Positions 17,107-23,869 of a stretch of DNA of 64,000 nucleotides are shown here, piece by piece. Source of the DNA: Bacillota bacterium (GTDB lineage: Bacteria > Bacillota > Clostridia > Oscillospirales > Oscillospiraceae). Within the stretch, counting starts at the first letter, position 1, and each line of letters opens with the position of its first letter. The notes beneath the pieces were generated by a model, which worked only from the letters and a program-made list of their open reading frames with translations, searched no databases and had not been told where the DNA came from. A program made the translations under genes and the position numbers. The DNA is taken from assembly GCA_023459875.1 (NCBI GenBank), contig JAEWRY010000024.1, positions 1 to 64,000 on the forward strand, in the 5' to 3' direction.

Positions 17107-17641
17107 AGACGATTTCCTCCAGAAGGATCAGCTCGTCCAGCTCCGCGAGGCAAACGCCGCTTTGCCTGAGCACCGTGAGGATGCCGAGCGGAACGTCTGA
17201 GATGTCGTACTGGTTTTCCGCCTCCGTGACCGTGATTTCGCCGTTTTCCCTGTCCGCGCAGGCTTCCAGCTTGGCGTCACAGGAGATCCCTGCATCCGCC
17301 AGGAGATAGTCGGGGATCTGGATGCGCTGGCTGTCGTCCAGCAGGTCCCGGCAGAGGGTGCAGTTTTCCACCCATTGGGCGGGGTTGTCCTTGCCTCCGT
17401 CAGCCTCGTCGCCGCAGTTGTTGCAGAGGCCGCAGGCTTTGGCGAGGGCCACGGTCATTTCGGAAGCCATTTCGCTGAGTGCGGAGATCACATGTACCAG
17501 CTCCATCGCGGTCATCCGTTCCTTGAGGATGACGAGGGTATGCTCGGCGGCGTGGAGCTGGAGCCTGTCCTCGCCGTCAAAGCCGCACAGCTCGCAGGCG
17601 TGTTCCGGAAGCATGATTTCAGGGTAGGTATCGTTTTTCAT
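17096..17641 (-). CDS. Cys-rich protein of unknown function
   Basis: The product is 181 residues with three paired-cysteine knuckles: CELC at 17-20, CGLCNNC near 70-76 and CTLC near 97-100. These could hold one or two zinc ions. The middle is helical, and the C-terminal part is acidic with a hydrophobic strand pair. It is soluble. The operon with DUF3849 and YodL genes suggests an element maintenance or regulatory role; I do not recognise the family. Confidence 0.65.
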   Translation of the reverse strand: MKNDTYPEIMLPEHACELCGFDGEDRLQLHAAEHTLVILKERMTAMELVHVISALSEMASEMTVALAKACGLCNNCGDEADGGKDNPAQWVENCTLCRDLLDDSQRIQIPDYLLADAGISCDAKLEACADRENGEITVTEAENQYDISDVPLGILTVLRQSGVCLAELDELILLEEIVYGK

Positions 17642-17658
17642 AGGGTATTTTCCTCCTG

Positions 17659-18120
17659 TTAAAAATTTTCGCTGCCCGGCAGCTCAAAAAGATTCATCTG
17701 CGTGGGCGCGGCGTGGCTGCGCTCCCACATATCGTAGTTGGCGATGAGGATTTCGGGAAACTGCGCCCCATTGTCGTACCGCTGCTTGATGTTGTTGATC
17801 CGGGTAAAGGCTTCGATCTGAATGCCCGGCGCGTCGTACAGCTCCCGGATGAATTCGCAGTCGTTGTAAGACAGCAGGAATTTCCCCTCAATTCTGATCA
17901 GGGCGTCCCGGAGCCGGATATGGTCCTTTTTACGGAAGCCGTCCTCGCCCACGTTTTTGTAGTAGCCCTCGGTTTCATAGTAGGGTGGATCGCAGTAAAA
18001 AAAGCTGGCCGGGCGGTCGTACTGCCTGATCAGTTGGACACAGTCCTTGTTTTCAATGACCACCTTTGCTAAACGCCGGTGAGCCTGCTCGATGAGGGGG
18101 AAGTTGGCGCGGATAAGCAA
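17659..18120 (-). pseudogene. Beheaded Dam-type (D12 class) adenine DNA methylase
   Basis: About 153 residues match the C-terminal half of D12-class N6-adenine methyltransferases. The catalytic DPPY motif (FFYCDPPYYETEGYY at about 40-54) and the GKFLLSYND strand are present. The N-terminal part with the FxGxK SAM-binding motif is missing: the frame reaches the joint at about 18,120 with only a TTG as possible start and meets a stop about 50 bases further on. Without the SAM motif it is very likely inactive. Intact relatives are common cargo of conjugative elements. Confidence 0.8.
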
Positions 18121-18322
18121 GATATCTGCGTCTATGTCTGGGTCATTAACAACAGTGGGCAGTGTATTAGTTGGCAGTGGCTATGTTAGGTTTACATACC
18201 CACAGACGCCAAGCGCCTCATCGGCATCTGGGACACCTGGAATGATGTGTCGTGATTCTAATTATATCTATGTCTGCACAGCAACGAACACGTGGAAACG
18301 CGCCGCGCTCGCAACGTGGTGA
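18121..18322 (+). pseudogene. C-terminal fragment of a phage tail-fibre-like protein
   Basis: From the joint at about 18,120 the plus strand encodes roughly 66 residues ending in SNYIYVCTATNTWKRAALATW, a closing motif widespread in phage tail/fibre proteins of Firmicutes. Short Gly/Ser-rich segments precede it. Everything upstream is lost, and the adjacent DNA is the methylase gene on the other strand. It is therefore a fragment without its own start. Confidence 0.65.
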
Positions 18323-18344
18323 CTATTTAAGGAGGATTATTAAC

Positions 18345-18635
18345 ATGGCTATCCAAAGGGAAATCACCGATAACAAAGGACAAGTCACCAATTATCACCG
18401 CATCGTCGCTTTCGCCCCGGTTTTCATTGAGGGTCAGGAGGGCTTGAGTGTTAATTTGGCCAGCTACACATCGGAGCAATACCGGCAGATCGAGAAGGGC
18501 GAAACCGGGAAAAACATGGTTGTTGCCAACACCGGCGTAACGCTCCCGCTCAGGGCAGACGACACCTATACCCGCGCGCAGATTTATACCGATATTATGG
18601 CCCTGCCGGAGTGGGCGGGAAGCACGATGGTGTAG
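18345..18635 (+). CDS. Small phage-type protein of unknown function
   Basis: The product is 96 residues, starting at ATG 18345 after AAGGAGG. No membrane segment or Cys cluster is seen. The charged N-terminal part (MAIQREITDNKGQVTNYHRI) and repeated beta-strand pattern resemble small structural or accessory proteins found after tail-fibre genes in Firmicute phages. I cannot assign a function. Its stop codon lies in a 13-bp hairpin. Confidence 0.6.
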   Translation: MAIQREITDNKGQVTNYHRIVAFAPVFIEGQEGLSVNLASYTSEQYRQIEKGETGKNMVVANTGVTLPLRADDTYTRAQIYTDIMALPEWAGSTMV

Positions 18636-18662
18636 CGCGTCAATTAAAAAATTGACGCGCTA
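18633..18662. terminator. 13-bp hairpin at the gene end
   Basis: Arms 18633-18645 and 18650-18662 pair perfectly around AAAA; the left arm begins with the stop codon. No T-run follows, so it may dampen rather than end transcription into the protease gene. Confidence 0.45.
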
Positions 18663-18697
18663 AACAAGCAACAAAATTATAAGGAGGTCAAGAGCGA

Positions 18698-20053
18698 ATG
18701 AGCTACCTAGAACCGCTTTTCAAGCCGGTAATTGACTCGGTTGTCATAAACAACGACACCTTCAACTTCCTAAATTACACCGGCCGGAAGGCGTACTACG
18801 CCCAGGGATACTTCGGACAAGGCCTAGTCGGCGCCGTGATAGACACGGGCTGCAACACCGCCCACGTAGAGTTTCGGGACGACGCCGGCAAGGTTCGACT
18901 GGCCGGGTACAAGTCCTTCTGTGATTACACGGACGGCGCCATCACAGATGACCACGGACACGGTACATTTACCGCCGGAGAAATGTTTGGCCGGAGTTGT
19001 GGCCTTTTATCCCGGGCAAAGATGCTGGTCATTAAAGTCCTGGACGGAAACGGAGACAACACCGTCAGCAACATCATAGCCGGGTTTGAGTACGCAGCAC
19101 AGTGGAAAGACGCTAACGGCAATCACGCGGACTTTGTGTCGGCGTCGCTGTCCATCCAGGCTTCAGCGATGACAGCAGCCGAAATTGAGCGCTTCCACAA
19201 CGCGATCAAGGCCCTGGTGGCCCTGGACATCCCCGTTTACGTGTCGTCCGGGAACACAGGGACCACCGACGTACCCAGATATCCGGCTTACTTTGACGAG
19301 GTCATCACCGTGGGCGCCGTGGATATTGACAAAGCCATCGCGCATTTCAGTACGCGGAGCAACGCGGTAGACCTGTGTCAGGTCGGGGTGAACGTGGTGG
19401 GGGCCGATTACAAAACCACGAACGGGTATTGCCTTATGTCGGGTACCAGCATGTCCACACCGACCGCAGCAGCCACCGGCGGCCTCAAGCAATGTAAGCA
19501 TAAAGTCCTATTTGGAAAGAGGATGCCGGAGCCCGTCGTTTATACCAGTGATAAGCTGGACACTTTGGACCTGGGCGCTCTTGGAGTGGACAAGGAGTTC
19601 GGTGCCGGGTTCTTCACCTTAGAACCGATGCCGGTCATTAAGGCGAGGATCAAGCTAGGCGAGTTGAAGTACAACGTCAACGGGACCGATTACCTTTTTG
19701 ACATCGCGCCCCGAGCTGAGAACGGCAGGACCCTAGCCTGCCACGTCGGCCCTGGGAGATGGACCACCGGGGGGCATTACATCCTGTGGTGGGGTTATGG
19801 AGACGGGAACTGCTACATCAACGATCCCAGCGGAAACACCGCAAAACGAAATACCGGAACGCTGGCCGAGCTGCAGATGTGCAGGAAGGCATATATGTGC
19901 TTCTGGCCGAAGGAGGATAATATGACAAAGGACGAGGCAAAAACGATTGTAAAGGAAAAGGCAGGGCTGTCGAACGCTTCTATCCAGTTTATTGCGGACG
20001 ATTACCGCTACGGCGACGAGCTCATCATCAAATTGGCTACGGCCATGAAATAG
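18698..20053 (+). CDS. Subtilisin-like (S8) protease fused to an endolysin-like C-terminal part
   Basis: The product is 451 residues, starting after AGGAGGTC. Residues 40-270 form an S8 protease with the full triad: D49 (AVIDTG), H88 (DDHGHGTF) and S251 (GTSMSTP), plus the oxyanion Asn N186. No signal peptide is seen. Residues about 330-405 do not belong to subtilases: GPGRWTTGGHYILWWGYGDG and YINDPSGN resemble the second half of C39/NlpC-like phage amidases, with their His and Asp/Asn, but the catalytic Cys part is absent. The last 45 residues (MTKDEAKTIVKEKAGL...) resemble a small C-terminal module of phage endolysins. It stands directly before the holin, the endolysin place, and looks like a recombinant gene. 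Confidence 0.75.
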   Translation: MSYLEPLFKPVIDSVVINNDTFNFLNYTGRKAYYAQGYFGQGLVGAVIDTGCNTAHVEFRDDAGKVRLAGYKSFCDYTDGAITDDHGHGTFTAGEMFGRSCGLLSRAKMLVIKVLDGNGDNTVSNIIAGFEYAAQWKDANGNHADFVSASLSIQASAMTAAEIERFHNAIKALVALDIPVYVSSGNTGTTDVPRYPAYFDEVITVGAVDIDKAIAHFSTRSNAVDLCQVGVNVVGADYKTTNGYCLMSGTSMSTPTAAATGGLKQCKHKVLFGKRMPEPVVYTSDKLDTLDLGALGVDKEFGAGFFTLEPMPVIKARIKLGELKYNVNGTDYLFDIAPRAENGRTLACHVGPGRWTTGGHYILWWGYGDGNCYINDPSGNTAKRNTGTLAELQMCRKAYMCFWPKEDNMTKDEAKTIVKEKAGLSNASIQFIADDYRYGDELIIKLATAMK

Positions 20054-20065
20054 GAGGTACTTAAG

Positions 20066-20542
20066 ATGGATCATATTAATGGATTCAAGGCGGGAGTAGC
20101 CTGCTGTGCGGCCGCGCTCACGGCCCTGTGGGGCTGGTTCGGCTGGTTCATTCTAATCCTGGCTGGATGCATGGCGCTGGATTACATCACCGGGTCTTCG
20201 GTGGCACGGAAAAACGGGGAATGGAGCTCGGCAAAAGCCCGAGAGGGCCTATGGCACAAACTATCAATTATCGTAGCAGTTGCCGCAGCCTGCATTTTGG
20301 ACCTTGTTGTGGGCATGGTGGTGAACAACATCCCGGCCATACAGTTGCCTTTTGAGTACACCGTGCTTTTCGGCCCCCTTGTAGTTGCTTGGTACATATT
20401 AACCGAATTAGGCAGCATCCTGGAGAACTCCGGGAAGCTAGGCGGCCCGCAGCCCGCATGGTTTAAAAAGGCGATCGCCGCGATTCAGTCAGGTGTGGAC
20501 AAGGCCGGGGACAAGCTGGGTGAAAGTAATGAAAAACCTTAA
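20066..20542 (+). CDS. Phage holin family protein (TcdE/Phi-LC3-like class)
   Basis: The product is 158 residues with three to four hydrophobic helices (about 8-40, 68-90, 95-118) and a polar, charged tail (125-158). LDYITGS and LGSILEN are typical of the phage holin 4 family. Holins open the membrane to let the lytic enzyme reach the wall. The ATG follows AGGAGG closely after the protease-endolysin gene (12 bases), giving a two-gene lysis cassette. A strong terminator follows. Confidence 0.85.
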   Translation: MDHINGFKAGVACCAAALTALWGWFGWFILILAGCMALDYITGSSVARKNGEWSSAKAREGLWHKLSIIVAVAAACILDLVVGMVVNNIPAIQLPFEYTVLFGPLVVAWYILTELGSILENSGKLGGPQPAWFKKAIAAIQSGVDKAGDKLGESNEKP

Positions 20543-20590
20543 ATGATACGAAGCCTGGGCGCTACCGTTTGGTAGAGCCCCGGCTATAAT

Positions 20591-20626
20591 AAAAAGGACC
20601 TGGCTTTAACAGTCTAGGTCCTTTTT
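20591..20626 (+). terminator. Rho-independent terminator after the holin gene
   Basis: AAAAAGGACCT at 20591-20601 pairs with AGGTCCTTTTT at 20616-20626, giving stem and T-run. It marks the end of the prophage remnant's expressed part. Confidence 0.85.
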
Positions 20627-20774
20627 ATTATGGGCGTATGTTCCATTTGTAGATATGGTGAGACTACTGTCTTTGGCAAACCTCGTAAATGCTCCAGCAA
20701 CCTTGGCAGCCACCTCCTTGCCTTGGTCATTGCATCCTATGACTGAGGTAAAAAAGATGCTACATCATTTTCCA

Positions 20775-20806
20775 TTGACATTTTTCTCGCCAGCGCATAA
20801 TATAAT
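20775..20806 (+). promoter_or_regulatory. Sigma-A-type promoter
   Basis: TTGACA at 20775-20780, 17 bases, then TAATAT (20798-20803) overlapping TATAAT (20801-20806). It lies about 40 bases upstream of the start of the 88-residue gene. Confidence 0.7.
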
Positions 20807-20842
20807 AGAACAGTTGTACTATTTGCGTGAGGAGGAATGATT

Positions 20843-21109
20843 GTGGAATGCAGCCCATACAAGGTGATCGTCCAAGTCTATGCTGCTTTCGACACGGAAG
20901 GCCATATTACCCCGACCTCGTTTATCTGGGAAGATGGCCGGCGCTTTGAGATCGACCGGATCCTGGACGTGCGCAGAGCTGCCAGCCTCAAGGCCGGCGG
21001 GCTTGGCATTCGCTATACTTGCCGGGTCCGGGGGAAACAGACCTACCTATACCACGACGATTGCGAGGGTCATTGGTTTATGGAAAGAAAAACGCCGGGC
21101 GCCCGATGA
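20843..21109 (+). CDS. Small conserved clostridial protein of unknown function
   Basis: The product is 88 residues. The GTG at 20843 is chosen because GAGGAGG lies seven bases upstream; the ATG at 20837 almost touches it. The sequence WEDGRRFEIDRILDVRRAAS and YTCRVRGKQTYLYHDD is a recognisable conserved family of Clostridia, a single beta-rich domain with several conserved Arg residues and no membrane part. In my memory it often lies near DNA polymerase IV genes, so a DNA-repair link is possible but unproven. It has its own promoter and terminator and is not part of the prophage. Confidence 0.7.
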   Translation: MECSPYKVIVQVYAAFDTEGHITPTSFIWEDGRRFEIDRILDVRRAASLKAGGLGIRYTCRVRGKQTYLYHDDCEGHWFMERKTPGAR

Positions 21110-21126
21110 GGGCAGCCCGGCGCTTT
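21093..21126 (+). terminator. Rho-independent terminator
   Basis: CGCCGGGC at 21093-21100 pairs with GCCCGGCG at 21115-21122, followed by CTTTTAT. It overlaps the last codons of the 88-residue gene. Confidence 0.75.
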
Positions 21127-21244
21127 TATATTGAACGCCGTGTGTAAATTCGTGTGCAGTATTTATATTTTTTCTAAGTTTGAGTTTCTTAAGAATGCTT
21201 TAACCGTACTATATATAATTGCTTCTATCCATTGCGGGAGTAAT

Positions 21245-21280
21245 AAAAAACTCCGGAGTACTGATTTCTCAATACTCCGG
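21245..21280 (-). terminator. Terminator of tRNA-Leu
   Basis: On the minus strand CCGGAGTA pairs with TACTCCGG, followed by G and a T-run (plus-strand A-run 21245-21250). It follows directly after the encoded CCA end of the tRNA. Confidence 0.75.
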
Positions 21281-21284
21281 AATT

Positions 21285-21369
21285 TGGTGCGGATGACGGG
21301 ACTTGAACCCGTACGCTATACGGCACACGCCCCTCAAACGTGCCTGTCTACCAGTTCCAGCACATCCGC
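21285..21369 (-). tRNA. tRNA-Leu (anticodon GAG)
   Basis: The 85-base gene has acceptor arms GCGGATG/CATCCGC, a long variable arm typical of leucine tRNAs, the T-loop GGTTCAAGTCC and an encoded CCA. The anticodon loop TTTGAGG gives anticodon GAG, reading CUC and CUU. The prophage remnant ends about 650 bases away, but no attachment repeat of the tRNA 3' end is seen, so use as integration site is not supported. Confidence 0.95.
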
Positions 21370-21545
21370 ATAAGTGCGATCCGAAACAAATCGCTTGTTC
21401 ATTATAGCGGCAAGGGCGTGGTTTGTCAATGCCTTTCCGATGAGATTTCTCATGAGATTTCTCATAATCCCCAAATAAGAACAAGAAAAAGTGCTTTTGC
21501 GCCTCTTGCCGCCGGGAGGGAAAGACCGCATTGGTTCCGCAGCGG

Positions 21546-21926
21546 TCAAAAGACGTTCTCCAGTGTCAGGCGCTCCATGTCCCACAGAAGCTTGAGACGG
21601 GCGATCAGCCGCGCGTTGGCGGCGGAGTATTCTCCATACTGCTGATACTCAATGAGTTTTTTAACTTCGCAGAAATCCTGATAGACCGCGTCGGTTTCCC
21701 CATGGAAAAGGGTAACATAAAAATAAGCCCTTTTCTTTTCCCACAGTTCCATGGCCTTGTCGGTATCTTTCCCGGCGGCGTTCCAGTCGAAGCCTGACGC
21801 GCTGGTTTCGGCATTCTGGAGCAAACCGGATATTTCTTTGGTATAGGTACCTAGAAACCGGGTGTTAATCAGTGCAGCTGCGAAGATAACAACCAGGATA
21901 ACGGAGGCAATTACCAGGCGTTTCAT
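21546..21926 (-). CDS. DUF4363 family protein
   Basis: The product is 126 residues with one N-terminal membrane anchor (residues 4-22) and a helical outer part (FDWNAAGKDTDKAMELWEKK). This is the usual layout of DUF4363, found in spore-forming Firmicutes next to DUF421 genes. It overlaps the DUF421 gene by four bases (ATGA), so the two are translated together. The function is unknown; a membrane complex of the two is likely. Confidence 0.8.
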   Translation of the reverse strand: MKRLVIASVILVVIFAAALINTRFLGTYTKEISGLLQNAETSASGFDWNAAGKDTDKAMELWEKKRAYFYVTLFHGETDAVYQDFCEVKKLIEYQQYGEYSAANARLIARLKLLWDMERLTLENVF

Positions 21927-22603
21927 TTTTCCCCCCCCTTCATGGCGAAGTAGACGCGATTTTTTTCGTCGACAGATAAAAGAAAGACGTCCTGCTGCCG
22001 AACGGAGCCGTGTTCCGAAAGCCGTTTATCAAGCCACCCCTGATCCAGGCCCCTGGCCTTGAGGTTGTGCTCGATAAGTCTGCCGTCGCTGATGATCACA
22101 AGGGGGAGACCTGTGTCCTCGGGAGTCAGATTCATCTGATTTGCCGTCACGGGGAGCTGGTTTGCGTAGGGGAGCACCGAGAGCTGCCCGTTTGTTTCCA
22201 GGATGGCGTACTTGATGGCGGAGATATCGGTGTTTCCTTTGAGCCGCAGGTCTTCCATCAGCTCGTCTACGGTAAAGCGGTTGCGCCGCATTTCCGCCTG
22301 GTTGAGTTTACCGTTTTCAATGATGAAACCCGGCCGGCCGCACATGAGTGCGCGGAATTTGACGCTTTTCATGGTGACGACCGAGAGAATGCTGGTTAGG
22401 GAGAGCAGGGTGAGAATCGGAATCACGCCCGTTAAAAGAGGAATGCCGAAATCCTGCATGGGAACCGCTGCCAGGTCGGCGATAATGAGGGAAAGCACCA
22501 GCTCCGCCGGCTCCAGCTCGCCCACCTGGCGCTTGCCCATGAGCCGGAAGCCGACAATAATAAAAAGGTAGAGAATAACCGTTCGGATAAAAGCAATTAC
22601 CAT
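21923..22603 (-). CDS. DUF421 (YetF-type) membrane protein
   Basis: The product is 226 residues. The ATG at 22603 is chosen because GGAGG lies about ten bases upstream and the membrane part starts at once (MVIAFIRTVILYLFIIV). Three helices (to about residue 80) are followed by the cytosolic DUF421 domain with RPGFIIENGKLNQAEMRRNR and GLPLVIISDGRLIEHNL. YetF-type proteins occur mostly in spore formers, and some affect spore properties. It is the first gene of the DUF421-DUF4363 pair and is divergent from carA. Confidence 0.85.
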   Translation of the reverse strand: MVIAFIRTVILYLFIIVGFRLMGKRQVGELEPAELVLSLIIADLAAVPMQDFGIPLLTGVIPILTLLSLTSILSVVTMKSVKFRALMCGRPGFIIENGKLNQAEMRRNRFTVDELMEDLRLKGNTDISAIKYAILETNGQLSVLPYANQLPVTANQMNLTPEDTGLPLVIISDGRLIEHNLKARGLDQGWLDKRLSEHGSVRQQDVFLLSVDEKNRVYFAMKGGEK

Positions 22604-22712
22604 ATGGAAAACCGCCTCCGTTCGTTTTCCTACATTATTACCTCCTCGGACTGTAATAAATCCACCCGATTTGGAGAAAACCACGTTTTTCGTTTTTTGT
22701 GGGAAAATGATA

Positions 22713-22741
22713 TTGCTTCTTTGGGTCAAGTGCGTTACAAT
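22713..22741 (+). promoter_or_regulatory. Likely promoter of carAB-guaA
   Basis: TTGCTT (22713-22718), 17 bases, TACAAT (22736-22741). It leaves a leader of only about 30 bases before carA, so no attenuator or riboswitch fits here. No PyrR site or arginine box was recognised. Confidence 0.5.
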
Positions 22742-22777
22742 TTGTAAAATACAATGCGGGGGGGAATAAACCCGGAT

Positions 22778-23869
22778 ATGAGAGCGTCACTCGTTCTTGA
22801 AAACGGAGCCGTGTTCCGCGGGACAAGCATCGGCCTTACCGCCGACAGGGTCTGCGAGATGGTGTTCAACACCTCTATGACAGGCTATCAGGAGATTTTG
22901 ACCGATCCGTCCTACGCCGGACAGGGCATCGTGATGTCTTATCCGCTTATTGGGAATTACGGTGTGAATTTAGCAGACAACGAATCCGCGCGGCCCTGGG
23001 CAGAGGCATTTATTGTTCGTCATCTGGCCCAGAGAGGCAGCAACTTCCGGTGTGAGGGCACACTGGGCGATTATTTAAAACAACATAATATCACCGGGAT
23101 TGAGGGAGTGGATACACGAGCCCTGACCCGTATGCTCCGCAGTCAGGGAACCATGAACGGCATGATTACCTGCGCGGAGACTTTTTGTATGGAGGACGTT
23201 TTAGCCGCTATACGGGCGTATCGTGTGCAGGATGTGGTCTCCAAAGTGACCCGCTCCAAAAAAGAAATTTTCCCCGCCGTGGGGGAAGGACTCTTCCGGG
23301 TGGCTCTCATGGATTACGGCGTGAAGGAAAGCATGATCACGAAGCTTCGCCAGCGGGGCTGCGAGGTGACCGTTTTCCCGGCGGGCACTCCGGCCGCGTC
23401 TGTGCTGGAAGGCGGATTTGACGGAGCCATGCTCAGCAACGGGCCCGGCGACCCCGCCGAATGCGTCGACATTATCCGTGAAGTAAAAACGCTTTACGAC
23501 TCAAAACTGCCGATTTTCGCCGTGTGCCTCGGCCACCAGCTGATGGCCCTTGCCACCGGCGCGAAGACTGAAAAGCTCCGGTACGGTCACCGGGGCGCCA
23601 ACCACCCGGTGCGGGACATTCGGGAGGGACGGGTTTTCATCACCTCCCAGAACCACGGCTACGTTGTGGTGGGAGAGACGGTGGACCCCGCCGTCGCAAA
23701 AATCAGCCATGTGAATGTGAACGACGGCACGGTTGAGGGCCTTTCCTACAACAAGGGGAACGTCTTCACCGTCCAGTTCCACCCCGAGGCATCCCCGGGA
23801 CCGATGGATACCGAATATCTCTTCGACCGCTTTCTTGCCATGATGAAAGGGGGCGCTTACCATGCCTAA
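22778..23869 (+). CDS. carA: Carbamoyl-phosphate synthase small subunit
   Basis: The product is 363 residues, normal length. The start at 22778 (MRASLVLENG) matches the family better than an ATG eight codons upstream. It supplies ammonia from glutamine to CarB for carbamoyl phosphate, used for pyrimidines and arginine. The class I amidotransferase triad is complete: C250 in FAVCLGHQ, with H336 and E338 in VQFHPEASPG. The N-terminal domain has the GYQEILTDPSYAGQ signature. It overlaps carB by eight bases, so the subunits are translated in a coupled manner. Confidence 0.97.
   Translation: MRASLVLENGAVFRGTSIGLTADRVCEMVFNTSMTGYQEILTDPSYAGQGIVMSYPLIGNYGVNLADNESARPWAEAFIVRHLAQRGSNFRCEGTLGDYLKQHNITGIEGVDTRALTRMLRSQGTMNGMITCAETFCMEDVLAAIRAYRVQDVVSKVTRSKKEIFPAVGEGLFRVALMDYGVKESMITKLRQRGCEVTVFPAGTPAASVLEGGFDGAMLSNGPGDPAECVDIIREVKTLYDSKLPIFAVCLGHQLMALATGAKTEKLRYGHRGANHPVRDIREGRVFITSQNHGYVVVGETVDPAVAKISHVNVNDGTVEGLSYNKGNVFTVQFHPEASPGPMDTEYLFDRFLAMMKGGAYHA

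Noticed and set aside
20612..20748. Minus-strand frame reading VIGCNDQGKEVAAKVAGAF
   Set aside because: It has good-looking codons but no start codon or ribosome site and is limited by a stop; perhaps an eroded gene, not enough to list.
21285..21369. tRNA-Leu as attachment site of the prophage
   Set aside because: No integrase and no second copy of the tRNA end are visible, and an independent gene lies between.
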